64,000 nucleotides of DNA from positions 21,256,134-21,320,133 of the forward strand of contig CP136065.1 in NCBI GenBank assembly GCA_032622095.1, given 5' to 3'. A program made the translations under genes and the position numbers. This document shows positions 33,174 to 43,493 of this stretch, in pieces. This DNA is from Siphonodentalium dalli (Eukaryota; Mollusca; Scaphopoda; Gadilida; Siphonodentaliidae). Under the pieces are notes generated by a model. That model did no database searches. It saw only the letters and a program-made list of their open reading frames with translations, and was not told where the DNA came from. How positions within the stretch are numbered: position 1 is the first letter of the stretch; each line of letters opens with the position of its first letter.

Positions 33174-34017
33174 TAGATATATTAAAGAGTTCAATGATCT
33201 GTCTGTCTGTTCTAGTATGTTCGCGATTTTTCTTCCAGAGCCCTTGACTGATTCCAACTAAATGTGGTATGATGCCTCGGGTTACCCCGACAGATGTTAT
33301 AACGGCTTTATTTTTTTAATTAAGATTTTAAAACAAATTACAATTTTATTTAATTTGTTTTTCAAAATTTTAAATTTTTGAGCAAGAAGTTTCAATCTAA
33401 AAATCTAAAAAGAAAATTGAAAAATTAAAAACAACATTAAAAAGTTTCAGTCTAAAAATCTAAAAAGTAAATAAAAAACTTAGAAAAAAATTTATTTAAA
33501 TTTATTACACTCCTATGCGCGATTTCCATTGAAAACGCTGTTAATTAAAATTGGTAATGTCACTAGTGAATTATGTCATTTCCCGTCGCTTACTGATCTA
33601 GACTGAATTTTCTATGGTTGATCTTTATCCACATCGGGACTTTTAAGCATCTATTCTGCGTGTTTTAATCATATTTGGCGAACCAAATTGATGCAGAAGT
33701 GTAATAAATAGAGTAATCAATTAGTTCCGAGAATTACGTTCAATAATTCACTCGAGGCGAGAGACGTTTGGGTAAGAAACTCGTGCGCTAACGCGCACTC
33801 GTTTCTTACCGACGTCTCTCACCTCTCGTGAATTATTTAACGTAATTCTCGGAACCAATTGATTACTCTCTATTTATTTTTGGTCAACAGCAGGTCCGAG
33901 TTCAATCTATAAAAAAAAACAATTAAAAAAATTAATTTAATTAAATATTGTTTTTAAATGAACTGTTTAAAAGATCAAAATTTGCACGAATCATATACCT
34001 GAGTCTGTTTCAGCTAG
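33174..34017 (+). mobile_element. Helitron-like family 2 element
   Basis: 5' region AGATATATTAAAGAGTTCAA with TCTGTCTGTCTGTTCTAGTA, 3' end CTGTTTCAGCTAG followed by T. The same 3' word ends copies near 13215, 12553 (both minus) and 7550. The middle is A/T-rich and carries a hairpin insertion (33704-33877). No ORF. Confidence 0.5.
33704..33877. mobile_element. 174-bp near-perfect hairpin MITE
   Basis: Arms of about 85 bp, outer ATAAATAGAGTAATCAATT, inner GGTAAGAAACTCGTGCGC, around a TAAC loop. Few mismatches. No target duplication could be fixed. Confidence 0.7.
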
Positions 34018-35149
34018 TTAACATAAGGGCAAGTGCTGATGTGTTCACTTCGGAAGTCGATCTCGGATAACAGACAATATTTATATGGGTAAAGTCTTAT
34101 TACCAGTGGGCTGTACTACCGCTGTGGGTGTGGCCTCTGTGGAAAGCTCCATTAAAACAAATCGTAAATGAATGTTACTTCCGTGTAGTACTTAAGCCTA
34201 TATTAAAATTCCAATTCGGATTCGAAGCAATTTTTAATGATCCCGAAAACAACCGCCGCTGCCATGTTGTGAATATTGACTGTCACTCAAGACTTGCAGG
34301 AATATACCATTAAAAGAAGGGGGTTATCGTTTTAAACCAGCTGAATGAATTTCACTTAAGAACTAACTAATTGCACTAAGTTAATGACAAGCAGTCACTC
34401 TGCCATATTTGGATACTTTAGATGTTGTGAGAGTAACATATCATCTGAGTTGATATACATGCAAATAATTCACTGATTAGCTTGATGCATTGGTGACAAT
34501 TATTTTCAAGCCTATTTTCCAAGCGCACAATGATCTAGGCTTAAATGTCTTAATTACACCAGGACCATTTTATTTATTTATTTCAGTTTTACATTTCTCG
34601 AAGCTTCTTTCGAAGTGTGTCGGGAACGAAGTTTTCCACCTCACCGTCCCATATGCAACATAGTTTAATGTCATCTCCACTAAGGCCCATTTATGAGGTC
34701 GCAGGTACATAAATATGGTGTTTTGCAGCAATAATATGTTTTAAACTGTTACAAATGTCAAATATGTTGTAACACATGCTCTCTTTTTTTGCCTCTCGGA
34801 CCACCCACCCACCCCGGCATATCTTCCTGCAAATTTGTTATTACCACCACCCCTGGTTTCAGTGCAGTGTTTAAAATATGTTTCCATTATGTGGGCGAAA
34901 ACGTTCTATTATATCGGGCACTTCATACTGTACAGTGGCGCACCGATGGAAACACATTGTTGGATGCCTGGCCGGGCTATAGCTCTTTGTGTAGTTTTCT
35001 GGTTTAACAAGACGGATGGGCAAAACGAATATTTTGACTGACCCGCTTCTGCCTCTAGTACACCCTATCAAATTAGCGGTGATGTTCATCCGGAGGGGAC
35101 AAGTCATTTGAGGACTCTCTAGTTGGGACATTGACGTCGAAACTATCAC

Positions 35150-35420
35150 TGGATTCTTCATCTCCGGCCGGTTTAGCAGTACTGTCTCTATAATGTCGAG
35201 CTAACTAATTGTACTTGCCTAATGCGGACCACCGCGTTCTATCGGCAGCGATAATCGATAATTACGACAACGAGGATATTTTGATTGGAAATTTATAAGG
35301 GAGAATCGTTAATACCGGTGAAGTTTGCGGGGGTAAGAAGTGTGCGGGGGTAAGAAGTGTGCGGGGGTAAGTATATTTGTCAATTGCGATAATTCTTTGC
35401 GTTTTATAACCTTGATCTAA
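35150..35420 (-). mobile_element. Partial copy of the GGATTCGTCATCTC MITE
   Basis: GGATTCTTCATCTCCGG start, then CTAATGCGGAC, AATAATTACGACA-like and TTTTGATTGGAAATTTATAA words matching the reverse complement of 28500-28640. Interrupted by the 17-bp repeat. Confidence 0.55.
35319..35373. repeat. 17-bp tandem repeat, three units
   Basis: Unit GAAGTGTGCGGGGGTAA, inside the MITE copy. Confidence 0.8.
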
Positions 35421-35594
35421 ATCATATCAATTTTTAATGATCCCGAAAACAACCGCCGCTGCCATGCTGTGAATATTGACTGTCACTCAAGACTTGTACA
35501 GTGACGCACCGATGGAAACACATTGTTGGATGCCTGGCCGGGCTATAGCTCTTTGTGTACAAGTCTTGAGAAACCACCCCTGGTTTATCGTGCA

Positions 35595-35683
35595 CTACAA
35601 CGTGCTTGTCATCATCGTGTGCAACATAATCTGGCTTCCCTCCGGTTCTAGCATTGAAATCTCCCCCAAGAATAACCAATTGT
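35595..35683 (-). pseudogene. Inverted fragment of LINE endonuclease
   Basis: The minus strand encodes LVILGGDFNARTGGKPDYV and is almost identical to 38903-38988 of the neighbouring LINE. It sits inside the patchwork with no LINE ends, so it did not arrive by normal retrotransposition. Confidence 0.7.
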
Positions 35684-35783
35684 GCATGTGTTACAACATG
35701 CAAGTCTTGAGTGTGTTTCCATCGGTGCGCCACTGTACAAGTCTTGAGAAACACTGCACTGAAACCAGGGGTGGTGGTAATAA

Positions 35784-37971
35784 TAGTCTGGTCGATAAAC
35801 TAAAACTTTAGGGTCAACCTAGAACAAATTTGGACTAAGTTGGTTTCTATTCCATTTTGAAGAGGAATATATCCTCTATAACATATCCAAAATCCGCTAA
35901 AATCCGCTTTGAGCATTTTCTGTAATACAAGATGGCGTCCATGATGGCAGTTGGTATAGAAAAATCCTGAATTTCGGTGGTAGGTGCGCCAACAAATACC
36001 AAATTGGTAATAAAATAAAATCCACACAAACAATCCTTAGTCGTAAACCATAACGGTAGAATGTCTGTCAAAATGGCCGCCAAAATGGACAAAATCGAAT
36101 GAAATTTACAATTTGCGGAAAACTGAATAGCTGGTTATACAAGAACGAACAGGCCGTCGAATTATACGAGGAAGAATGATTTCAGAGTATAAGGGGAGCT
36201 ATTAATAATAGTATGTAAGAATTCTCTCTAATGTATCTCGCGAGAGAGCAACCGAAAGCCAGGTCTCATATAACGATTGAATGTGGACTTTGTGGGCGCC
36301 AAGAAATAGAAGAATAACGCAGTTTTATCTGTACTGTTTATCTTGAATCGTGTAATATATGTGTATTAAAACAGTTAAATGTGATCTAATAGGGGTGTAC
36401 TCATTGTGTGAACTTTTCTAGAAGCAGAAATATATGTAATGAAAACAGTCTCACGAATGTGACCGATAATCATTTATTTTTGAATCTACAACACACAGTC
36501 TGTCAAAATTCACTACTATAGAACAGTATGAGAGCTATTCATATGGTACTAGGTAAAATGTGTAGATCCTATTGTCCGTGTCTTAAAATAGTAGTCATAG
36601 TTGCCTCCGGTCAAGTGATTAAACACGAATATTTCATTTTTATCACACAAATACATGGTGGTATACCATGAACGCAATTTATCAAAATACAAAGGATTAC
36701 AATAGACTATCTTCAATAAATTCTCAACATAACCCAATTTGCCTACATACTCTATGACAGAGACTGTCTTTATACCTGGAAATTATGTGCACTTAAATGC
36801 ACTAAGGCCACATATACGCGAAACGTACGACCTTTTCTGCAACCGCATCGCCGCGTTTACCCATTCTCCCTAATGTTACACATATCTGCTGCACACAAAA
36901 CCATAAATAGCAACATTGAGTGAATGGTAAACGCAGAACTAATAACTGTAAACGCTGATGACCTGATATTTAGCGCAAGTATGTGGGTGGGTGGCAATGG
37001 TAACATAATTTCAAACAACAAGATACTGACAACTAATAGTGTGTATTGCGTGGTACATATTCATGTTGTAAAGTGCCGATTGAAGTAATTTGAACATAAT
37101 TGTCTACTAAGCAACCGGTTTGGGAGCACCATGAAAATTAGTACTAAATAAAATGTACGACGTACAGTCTCTTCGATCTAGTGAGATAGGGTACTATTCT
37201 GTTGAAGAGATAAGTGTTTCTTGACAGTATAATCAGCATTACGACATACGTGTATGGTTTATTGTCATGGAGAGTGTTGAAAATTCTGGAAATATAACTA
37301 GTATTTACACAGATAGGGTGGGCACTTCAGTTTCTGCTTTACATTCAATAATTAATCATCATTCCAAAAGGAAACTACCACGCACTGTGTGACGAAATAT
37401 TACTTCGTGTGTTGCATGCCCAAAATAACTGTTTTTGGTCTGACTGTTGGATGTATTCTAATAAGAAAACCCGAACGTAAATCATTGGGTTAACGTGCGT
37501 AGCAGTGATCGATAAATCATTCAGATATATCTGTTTTAATTATATGTGTACCTTTAAAGATATATAACAACATTCTTGTAAATTACAAATGTGTATTTTC
37601 GCTTATAGGGTTGTTATCCAATATGTTGCTTTCATCGTAGCATGGATTGTAGTTGCGGCCATTTCATCGCCGCGATTGCATTGTTTTCTGTCCTTGTCAC
37701 TCTATTCGCCCCTATACACTTTTACACAAACTGGTATATATCGGATGGAGGATTAATGCGTGCTGGTGTCGCCGATGAGGGATATTGTAGAAAAACGTAC
37801 TTCGCAAGGTCGAAAAATGAGCATTTATTTAAATCTCTGTAAAAAAGTTTGCTCAAAGCGGATTTTAGCGGATTTTGGATATGTTGTAGAGGAAATATTC
37901 CTCTTCAAAATGGAATAAAAACCAACTTAGTCCAAATTTTTTCTAGGTCAAACCTTTTATCGACCAGACTA
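35784..37971. mobile_element. DNA transposon, TAGTCTGG ends, non-autonomous (2.19 kb)
   Basis: Inverted ends of about 125 bp: TAGTCTGGTCGATAAA outside, then TTTGGACTAAGTTGG, ATATCCAAAATCCGC and AAAATCCGC. Flanked by TAA on both sides (35781-35783, 37972-37974). The subterminal AAGATGGCGTCCATGATGG and later CAAAATGGCCGCCAAAATGG are shared with the larger relative at 39067-43490. The interior has no recognisable ORF. Confidence 0.72.
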
Positions 37972-38240
37972 TAACAAGACTTGCAATTTTTCAAATGTTA
38001 TTAGTAGAACAATCTAAGATATGTAAATGGAATTGTCTTTGATTCGAAGTCGAGCTACTTTAGAATATTGATGAATATTGTTGTTTGAACTTGTGCCTGT
38101 ACATCAGATAAAAGTAATTTCATCTACTGTGAACTAACAACTTTGACGAATAAGGGCGTTTTATATGATACATGCATCTCGGATTATAATTATTACTTTG
38201 GATCGTAATTATCCTAAGTATAATGCAGTGTATATATATA

Positions 38241-38271
<31 letters not shown>

Positions 38272-38443
38272 GTATGTATATGTATAGATATAGGCCTACA
38301 CAAGTTTGAGAGAAAGGTCAATCCAATTAATTAACTTCTTTGTGCGTCAATCGCGGTGCGATTCTAACTAAATATTCATTTACATGTGTCCTTAGATTTG
38401 TCTCCGATGACCTCCTGGATTTACTCCTAGATTTACACCAGAA
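37972..38443. other. Right target duplication, microsatellite, LINE leader
   Basis: Contains a TATATGTGTG/TATATA microsatellite (38228-38290) and, from about 38395, TTTGTCTCCGATGA, the leader word shared with the LINE fragment at 24912. No gene. Confidence 0.5.
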
Positions 38444-39066
38444 ATGGTTTATAAGCATGATATCAAAAATATTTGCTACACTGTTTGGAATATTCAAGGA
38501 CTCGCTAGAAAATTAACTGACTCTGATTTTATTAAGCTTGTAAATCGTTATGATTTTATTACTTTAACAGAAACTTGGCATACGGATATCGCAAACATCC
38601 AAATTCCAGAGTATCATTGTGGTGATCTTTGTAGAAAAGAAAAGACGACGCGGGGAGGAATTGCGTTTTACTGTAAATCTATATATAAAAGCTATATTAA
38701 ATCCGTTAAGCGAATTGACGATACGACATTGTGGGTTGAGTTTGAAGGTAAAATGTTGGGATTGAAGAAAAACATCGTTTTCATTTCTGTTTATATATCC
38801 CCGATAAATTCTAGCTATTGGAAAATAGGCGACAAACGAAAAAGGGTTTATAGTGATCTCGCAAACAAACTTACGAATTTGAAATCTGATCAATTGGTCA
38901 TTCTTGGGGGAGATTTCAATGCTAGAACCGGAGGGAAGCCAGATTATGTTGCACACGATGATGACAAGCACGTTGTAGTGCACGATAACTATAAGATTGA
39001 TTCAGTGAAAGAAAGGGCTAGTCTTGATAAAACTTGCAATGATTTTGGGACACAACTCTTGAATAT
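38444..39066 (+). pseudogene. LINE ORF, endonuclease half, cut by a transposon
   Basis: An APE-type endonuclease of a non-LTR retrotransposon, which nicks target DNA to prime reverse transcription. Motifs: VWNIQGL, ITLTETWH with the catalytic Glu, FISVYISP, and LVILGGDFNAR with Asp and Asn. About 208 codons are open, ending CNDFGTQLLN where a 4.4-kb DNA transposon with a TAT duplication intervenes. Codon reading resumes at 43494 (CTSSGLRIVNGRM frame). No C-terminal catalytic His is in this half. No separate ORF1 was seen upstream. Confidence 0.85.
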
Positions 39067-42000
39067 TAGTCTGGCTGTTGAAGGGTTGAACCCGGAAAAA
39101 ATTCTTAACAAGCTGAATTTGGTGTCATTCGATGCAGCATAACCCCCTGGTGAACAAATCCAAAATCCGCTAAAATCCGCCTTGGGGAATTTATTTTATT
39201 CAAGATGGCGTCCAACATGGCCGCTTGAAAGTTGAAAATTTCGAGAAGTCTATTGTTTGACGCACAATATAAAACTATCAACCCATGTTATAACCAAAAA
39301 TCCTTTTGTAGTGTATACAATATATTTCCAAAACAAACGATGCTGTTTCCGGGTAAAAGACCTAAACATGGCGGCCAAATATCAGCCAAATCCGGAAAAT
39401 ATGTGTTTTTTCTTTATTTTTCCACTAATTTTCCACATTATGAATGTATTGACTTTGAATCCCCGACCCAAACGAAAGATATATCTATTGAGTATTGAGA
39501 TTGCTTTATGGCGATAAAGCCACATTAAATCCAGTTCCTTATCAACAACTGTTGAAAAAATTCGTGCAAATCTGAAATCTCACCAAAACAATCCCCACAG
39601 TGACACACTTAATTCCATTTTTCCGACATGAACATTGGTTTGTGCCTCAAGGATTTCAATTGCATTGTATGAATTAAAGAAGAATTTCTGGTGCTGCTTC
39701 TAGGTCAGTCATTATAGTGATAAGCATTGACCCCTGCAGTTTCCATCCCCAATATTTGCAATGTTTGGGTTCTAGATCTATTTTCCCGAGATATGCCCAG
39801 ATTAAAACATGTAAGTGAACCCTAAGACCAAGGCTGTCCTCTCTGTGTGTGGCAATTTCTGAGGTTCGATAGCAGACCTGCCGGAGGAAAACATGGTCAT
39901 GAGCTTCGCGTATCTTAGATGACCGAGGGACTCTCCATCCTTGCCCGAGTACATTTGAATGAAAATCTTCGAACCTGCCTCGCCTAACTGTTGGGCTGAC
40001 GCAGCCCGATTGCTGATTTCTAAGTAAAGATGTTGCAGTTGAGCAGACAATTCTAATCGTTTCATCATAAATCCAATTGCTTCTTCCTTGTGTAAGTCCA
40101 TCCCAACTTTTGATGGAACGCATCATGATGTGCTCAATAACTAGGTCACTTGACAGTCATGCCCAAACCTACAGCTCCTTCGAATAGTATGAACACCACC
40201 CTCTATAAAAGACTAGTATAACCACGGATATTTATGGGGTAAGTCAAGCATCATTTGCAAAAACAAACGACAACTCAGTGGCGGCAAACAAATTCAACAT
40301 TTTCCCAACAACTACTAAATGGAGATTCCAATCTCCTGTTCTCTCAGCTCGAATAAAATATGTCCACATTTCTAGACTCTCCATATACTGTAACCAACGT
40401 TTGGATGTTCTGGATTTCTCGCCAATGTATGTCTTGTAATATAACATAAGTTCGTTAAATTTAAGCAGTTCTATTGAATCGGAAACAGCCGAAACTGGGA
40501 TGACCCATCAAACACGTTTTCATACAGCTCAATTATTGCTTTCACTTCAATCTGACTAAGCTTCGCCCCTTCGAAACTGTCAGTACCAGTTGCAGCAATT
40601 CCCTCCATTGCCAATTCTTCGTTATTTGATGTCGAAGGTACTTCGATATTTAACGTTGAAGGTACTTCGATATTTGATTTTGCAGATAATTCGGTATGTG
40701 ATGTCGCGTTTGATGACGCGTCATCGGCTCTCGACTTGGATATTTCATTTGAATCCTCAGAGATCAATTCATCCAACAGCTTATTAGTAAGGGCTCCGTA
40801 TACAAGGAAACGACATCTGAGTGCTCGTGAGAATGCCTTCCCAGAAAGCATTGTGGCAACTGCGTTTGAGCCATAATCGTTTTCAAGAGCCTCATCTAAC
40901 CCCAACCCATTCATCATGGTACCAATGCTACCCATGAAACACATCATCAGATGGAAGCCGCTGAGTCTACAAACTATTCCAAGTGACGACTTGGCTTAAA
41001 TTATCTCAACCGGTTTGAACCAAAGTGACTGGTCAAACGCCAAGCATGGAGACAGGGTTTTCCCAACTGTGTCGCGTGATTCTGAATACACATCAAAGTG
41101 GAAAACAAACAAGACTCACCTGATGGGTTGAGGTCTATTATCGGTAGAAAAAGATCTTCTGATTAGGCTGAATGTTCTGAGCTGTTTGAAGAAAAGATGT
41201 GTTCCATGAATCCAGACCAGTTCGGTCTGTTTCATTGCTCGATTTGAAAGCCAACCGCAATGCCAATCAGTGCTCAAACTTGTGTATGGGTTTTGTAACT
41301 CAAGCATGGGTCGATACTTTATAGTGGATAATCCCAGCTTTTTTTGTAGGTTTCAAATGGTGTATGATAGGCACACACTTGTATTCGATTAGTTCTTCAA
41401 CCATAACACGTTTTTGAAGAGTGATGGCTATTGATATAGGTGTAACCAGTGTGTCGTCCTTCTGAGTGGAAACTGCGAGTACCCCCATAACATGGGATGA
41501 ACCTTTACCATCAATAGTAGGGACGTTGAGGTGGACGCTATCTGCTGCCCGCTGAGTAAATGTACCTGGAAAAACTCCACGTGTGTACTCTCAAGATTTT
41601 CCACCTGGATCACTGATTGCTCGTACCTGCCCCAATTTATAGAGTTCATCAACAAGCCACCTTGACCCGAAACGCGATTCATTTCAACCCATTTACCAAC
41701 AAGAGTAGAGGTAATAACAGATTGCACGATGCTGTGACCATTGTTATTCTGTTTTATTTCAGATGGAACTATTATCTCCAGAAACATTTCTAAATGGCGA
41801 GAAATCCATTTATTTTTGTTGTCAAAATTTCCCAATCTCCTCGCTGGTGGTGTAGGATTTCTTATCATATGTCATTTCCCGCTTTTGCCCTAATCATCTT
41901 CGTGGTGGTCACAACAACTCTGTAGGCCTCCTCATCTATGTCATCTTTCTTATCCGCATACCACTTGCCAATTGTCGAGTACGTGACCATATCTTTGAAG

Positions 42001-43490
42001 CAAATGTCGTTGCTATGCCCATCGATTTCAGCGAAAAAGATATACTCCCCATACCGTTCTTACAATTTCTGTTTAAGGCGTTTTATTGAATTAAGATTCT
42101 GACCCAATTGCTAGCTCTATCATTTGAGTATGTAACTCGGACAGTTCGGTATACAGTATACAGTTCTGTACCATCCACAGACTCCAGCCATACACACAGC
42201 GAATCAAATGTCATTATGAGCGTTGCATTTCGAGTATTTTCGACACTTGGTACACATGATATACGGCTTCTGCAGCAACGAAATCAAGGCAACTTAGAAT
42301 GATTTCTGAACCTTCAATGTTCAAAAATCTTCTCTTATTCGGCATTGTTCTAAAAATTTGTATTTAATAGGGAGAGTCGCTATTGTTCGCATTTGCCTCA
42401 TACAGGGATGACGGGGATCTGATATGGAACCCTTTCCACATATGGAACAGTCTTCTTTGAAATTAAATGGCTCTTGTTTAGACATCATTTTCTTGGAGAG
42501 CGGAACCGTATATCCATACACTCAGGATTGACACTGAATGTTCTTTTCCTATCAGTGAAATCACACCTACAATTGTTATGGACCAAGACCTTACCAATGG
42601 GTGTGGTTATTTGTTGCCCTTTAAATATTCAGATAGGTGGTTACATCCTCGCTTATCAGAGAAGTCAATCAAAGTCTCCAATCCTTTTGCCATAACTTGT
42701 ACCAATGGATTTTCCTTAGTGTCCACATTAAATTGACACATGCTATGAAAGGACAAGACTCGCAAGTCCTTTGAAAGTTGCTGACCCCGACATATGGGGT
42801 TGGTTCTGCCATTGCCGAACACGTACCATACCAAACGAGAGAGTATGATAATAAAACCCCCAAAACATTGCAGTTTGAATATGCAATAACCCTTCTGCGT
42901 ATGTTGGCATCGTTGGTTTCAACAGAAGACGAAAAATAAACACAATGTCACACAAAACACCTATCAAAACAACTATATCAAGAAATGATTGGCCACCACA
43001 CACTTGAAGAAACAATCGCTACGTTATATTTGATAGTTATATTACATAAATCATTGAATTGATAGTCTAATTGGATCATTAAAGAGCGTTAAACACGAGT
43101 CATTTAAAATAAAGAGCATTAATTTATATGTAGGCCCATCACTTCATCTTTTCATAGTATATCGCTACGCTCAAGATATGTATGTAAATATATTATCTGA
43201 TGACCTTGCAATTATATAATCGTGCATTATATTTAAATATATGTACTGAAAACAACTTTTATCTAGATCACTTAGTGCACATACGGAGTCCCGTAGTCAC
43301 AAATACCTTCATAAATTACGTCAGACCCCTCCCCTATTCAGGGAGCTGTAGAAAATTTTCCCCAAAGCGGATTTTAGCGGATTTTGGATATGTTATACAC
43401 GAATGTCTCCTCTTTCCAACGATACCAAATTTAGCTTGTTAAGAATTTTTTCCGGGTAGGTCCTATAATTCAGCTCCGACAGCCAGACTA
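39067..43490. mobile_element. DNA transposon, TAGTCTGG ends, with decayed gene (4.42 kb)
   Basis: Starts TAGTCTGGCTGTTGAAGG and ends in the inverted CAGCCAGACTA; further inward both ends carry CCGGAAAAAATTCTTAACAA and ATCCAAAATCCGCTAAAATC. Flanked by TAT (39064-39066, 43491-43493); its removal rejoins the LINE reading frame at that point. The interior holds a broken minus-strand gene. The superfamily is not fixed by these ends; a 3-bp TAW duplication excludes the common TTAA, TA and 8-bp classes. Confidence 0.78.
39690..42900 (-). pseudogene. Decayed gene of a widespread invertebrate mobile-element family
   Basis: Minus-strand fragments in several frames form one broken protein. N-terminal part: EPFNFKEDCSICGKGS (Cys-rich), then LPIKYKFLEQCRIREDF and CLDFVAAEAVYH; middle: LVGKWVEMNRVSGQGGL; C-terminal: LRYAKLMTMFSSG, VHLHVLIWAYLG, IDLEPKHCKYWGWKLQG and IMTDLEAAPEILL. 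From memory these resemble a large uncharacterised protein family repeated in cnidarian, arthropod and mollusc genomes that usually ends in a Cys-rich CXC region, absent here. At least eight frame breaks are needed. A transposase role is inferred from its place inside an inverted-repeat element. Confidence 0.55.
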
Positions 43491-43493
43491 TAT

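Larger units (their letters stand above)
34018..35783. other. Patchwork of short duplicated and inverted fragments
   Basis: 34228-34296 recurs at 35428-35496; 34931-34994 recurs at 35497-35560; the GGTTTCAGTGCAGTGTTT segment at 34855 recurs inverted at 35751-35770; 35595-35683 is an inverted LINE piece. Several joins carry ACAAGTCTTGAG. Also holds a C-rich hAT-like fragment (about 34790-34858), a MITE copy (35150-35420) and a 17-bp repeat. No gene. Confidence 0.6.

Noticed and set aside
37642-37842. 66-codon ORF with a hydrophobic start
   Set aside because: Inside a non-autonomous transposon; no family and no splice or promoter support.
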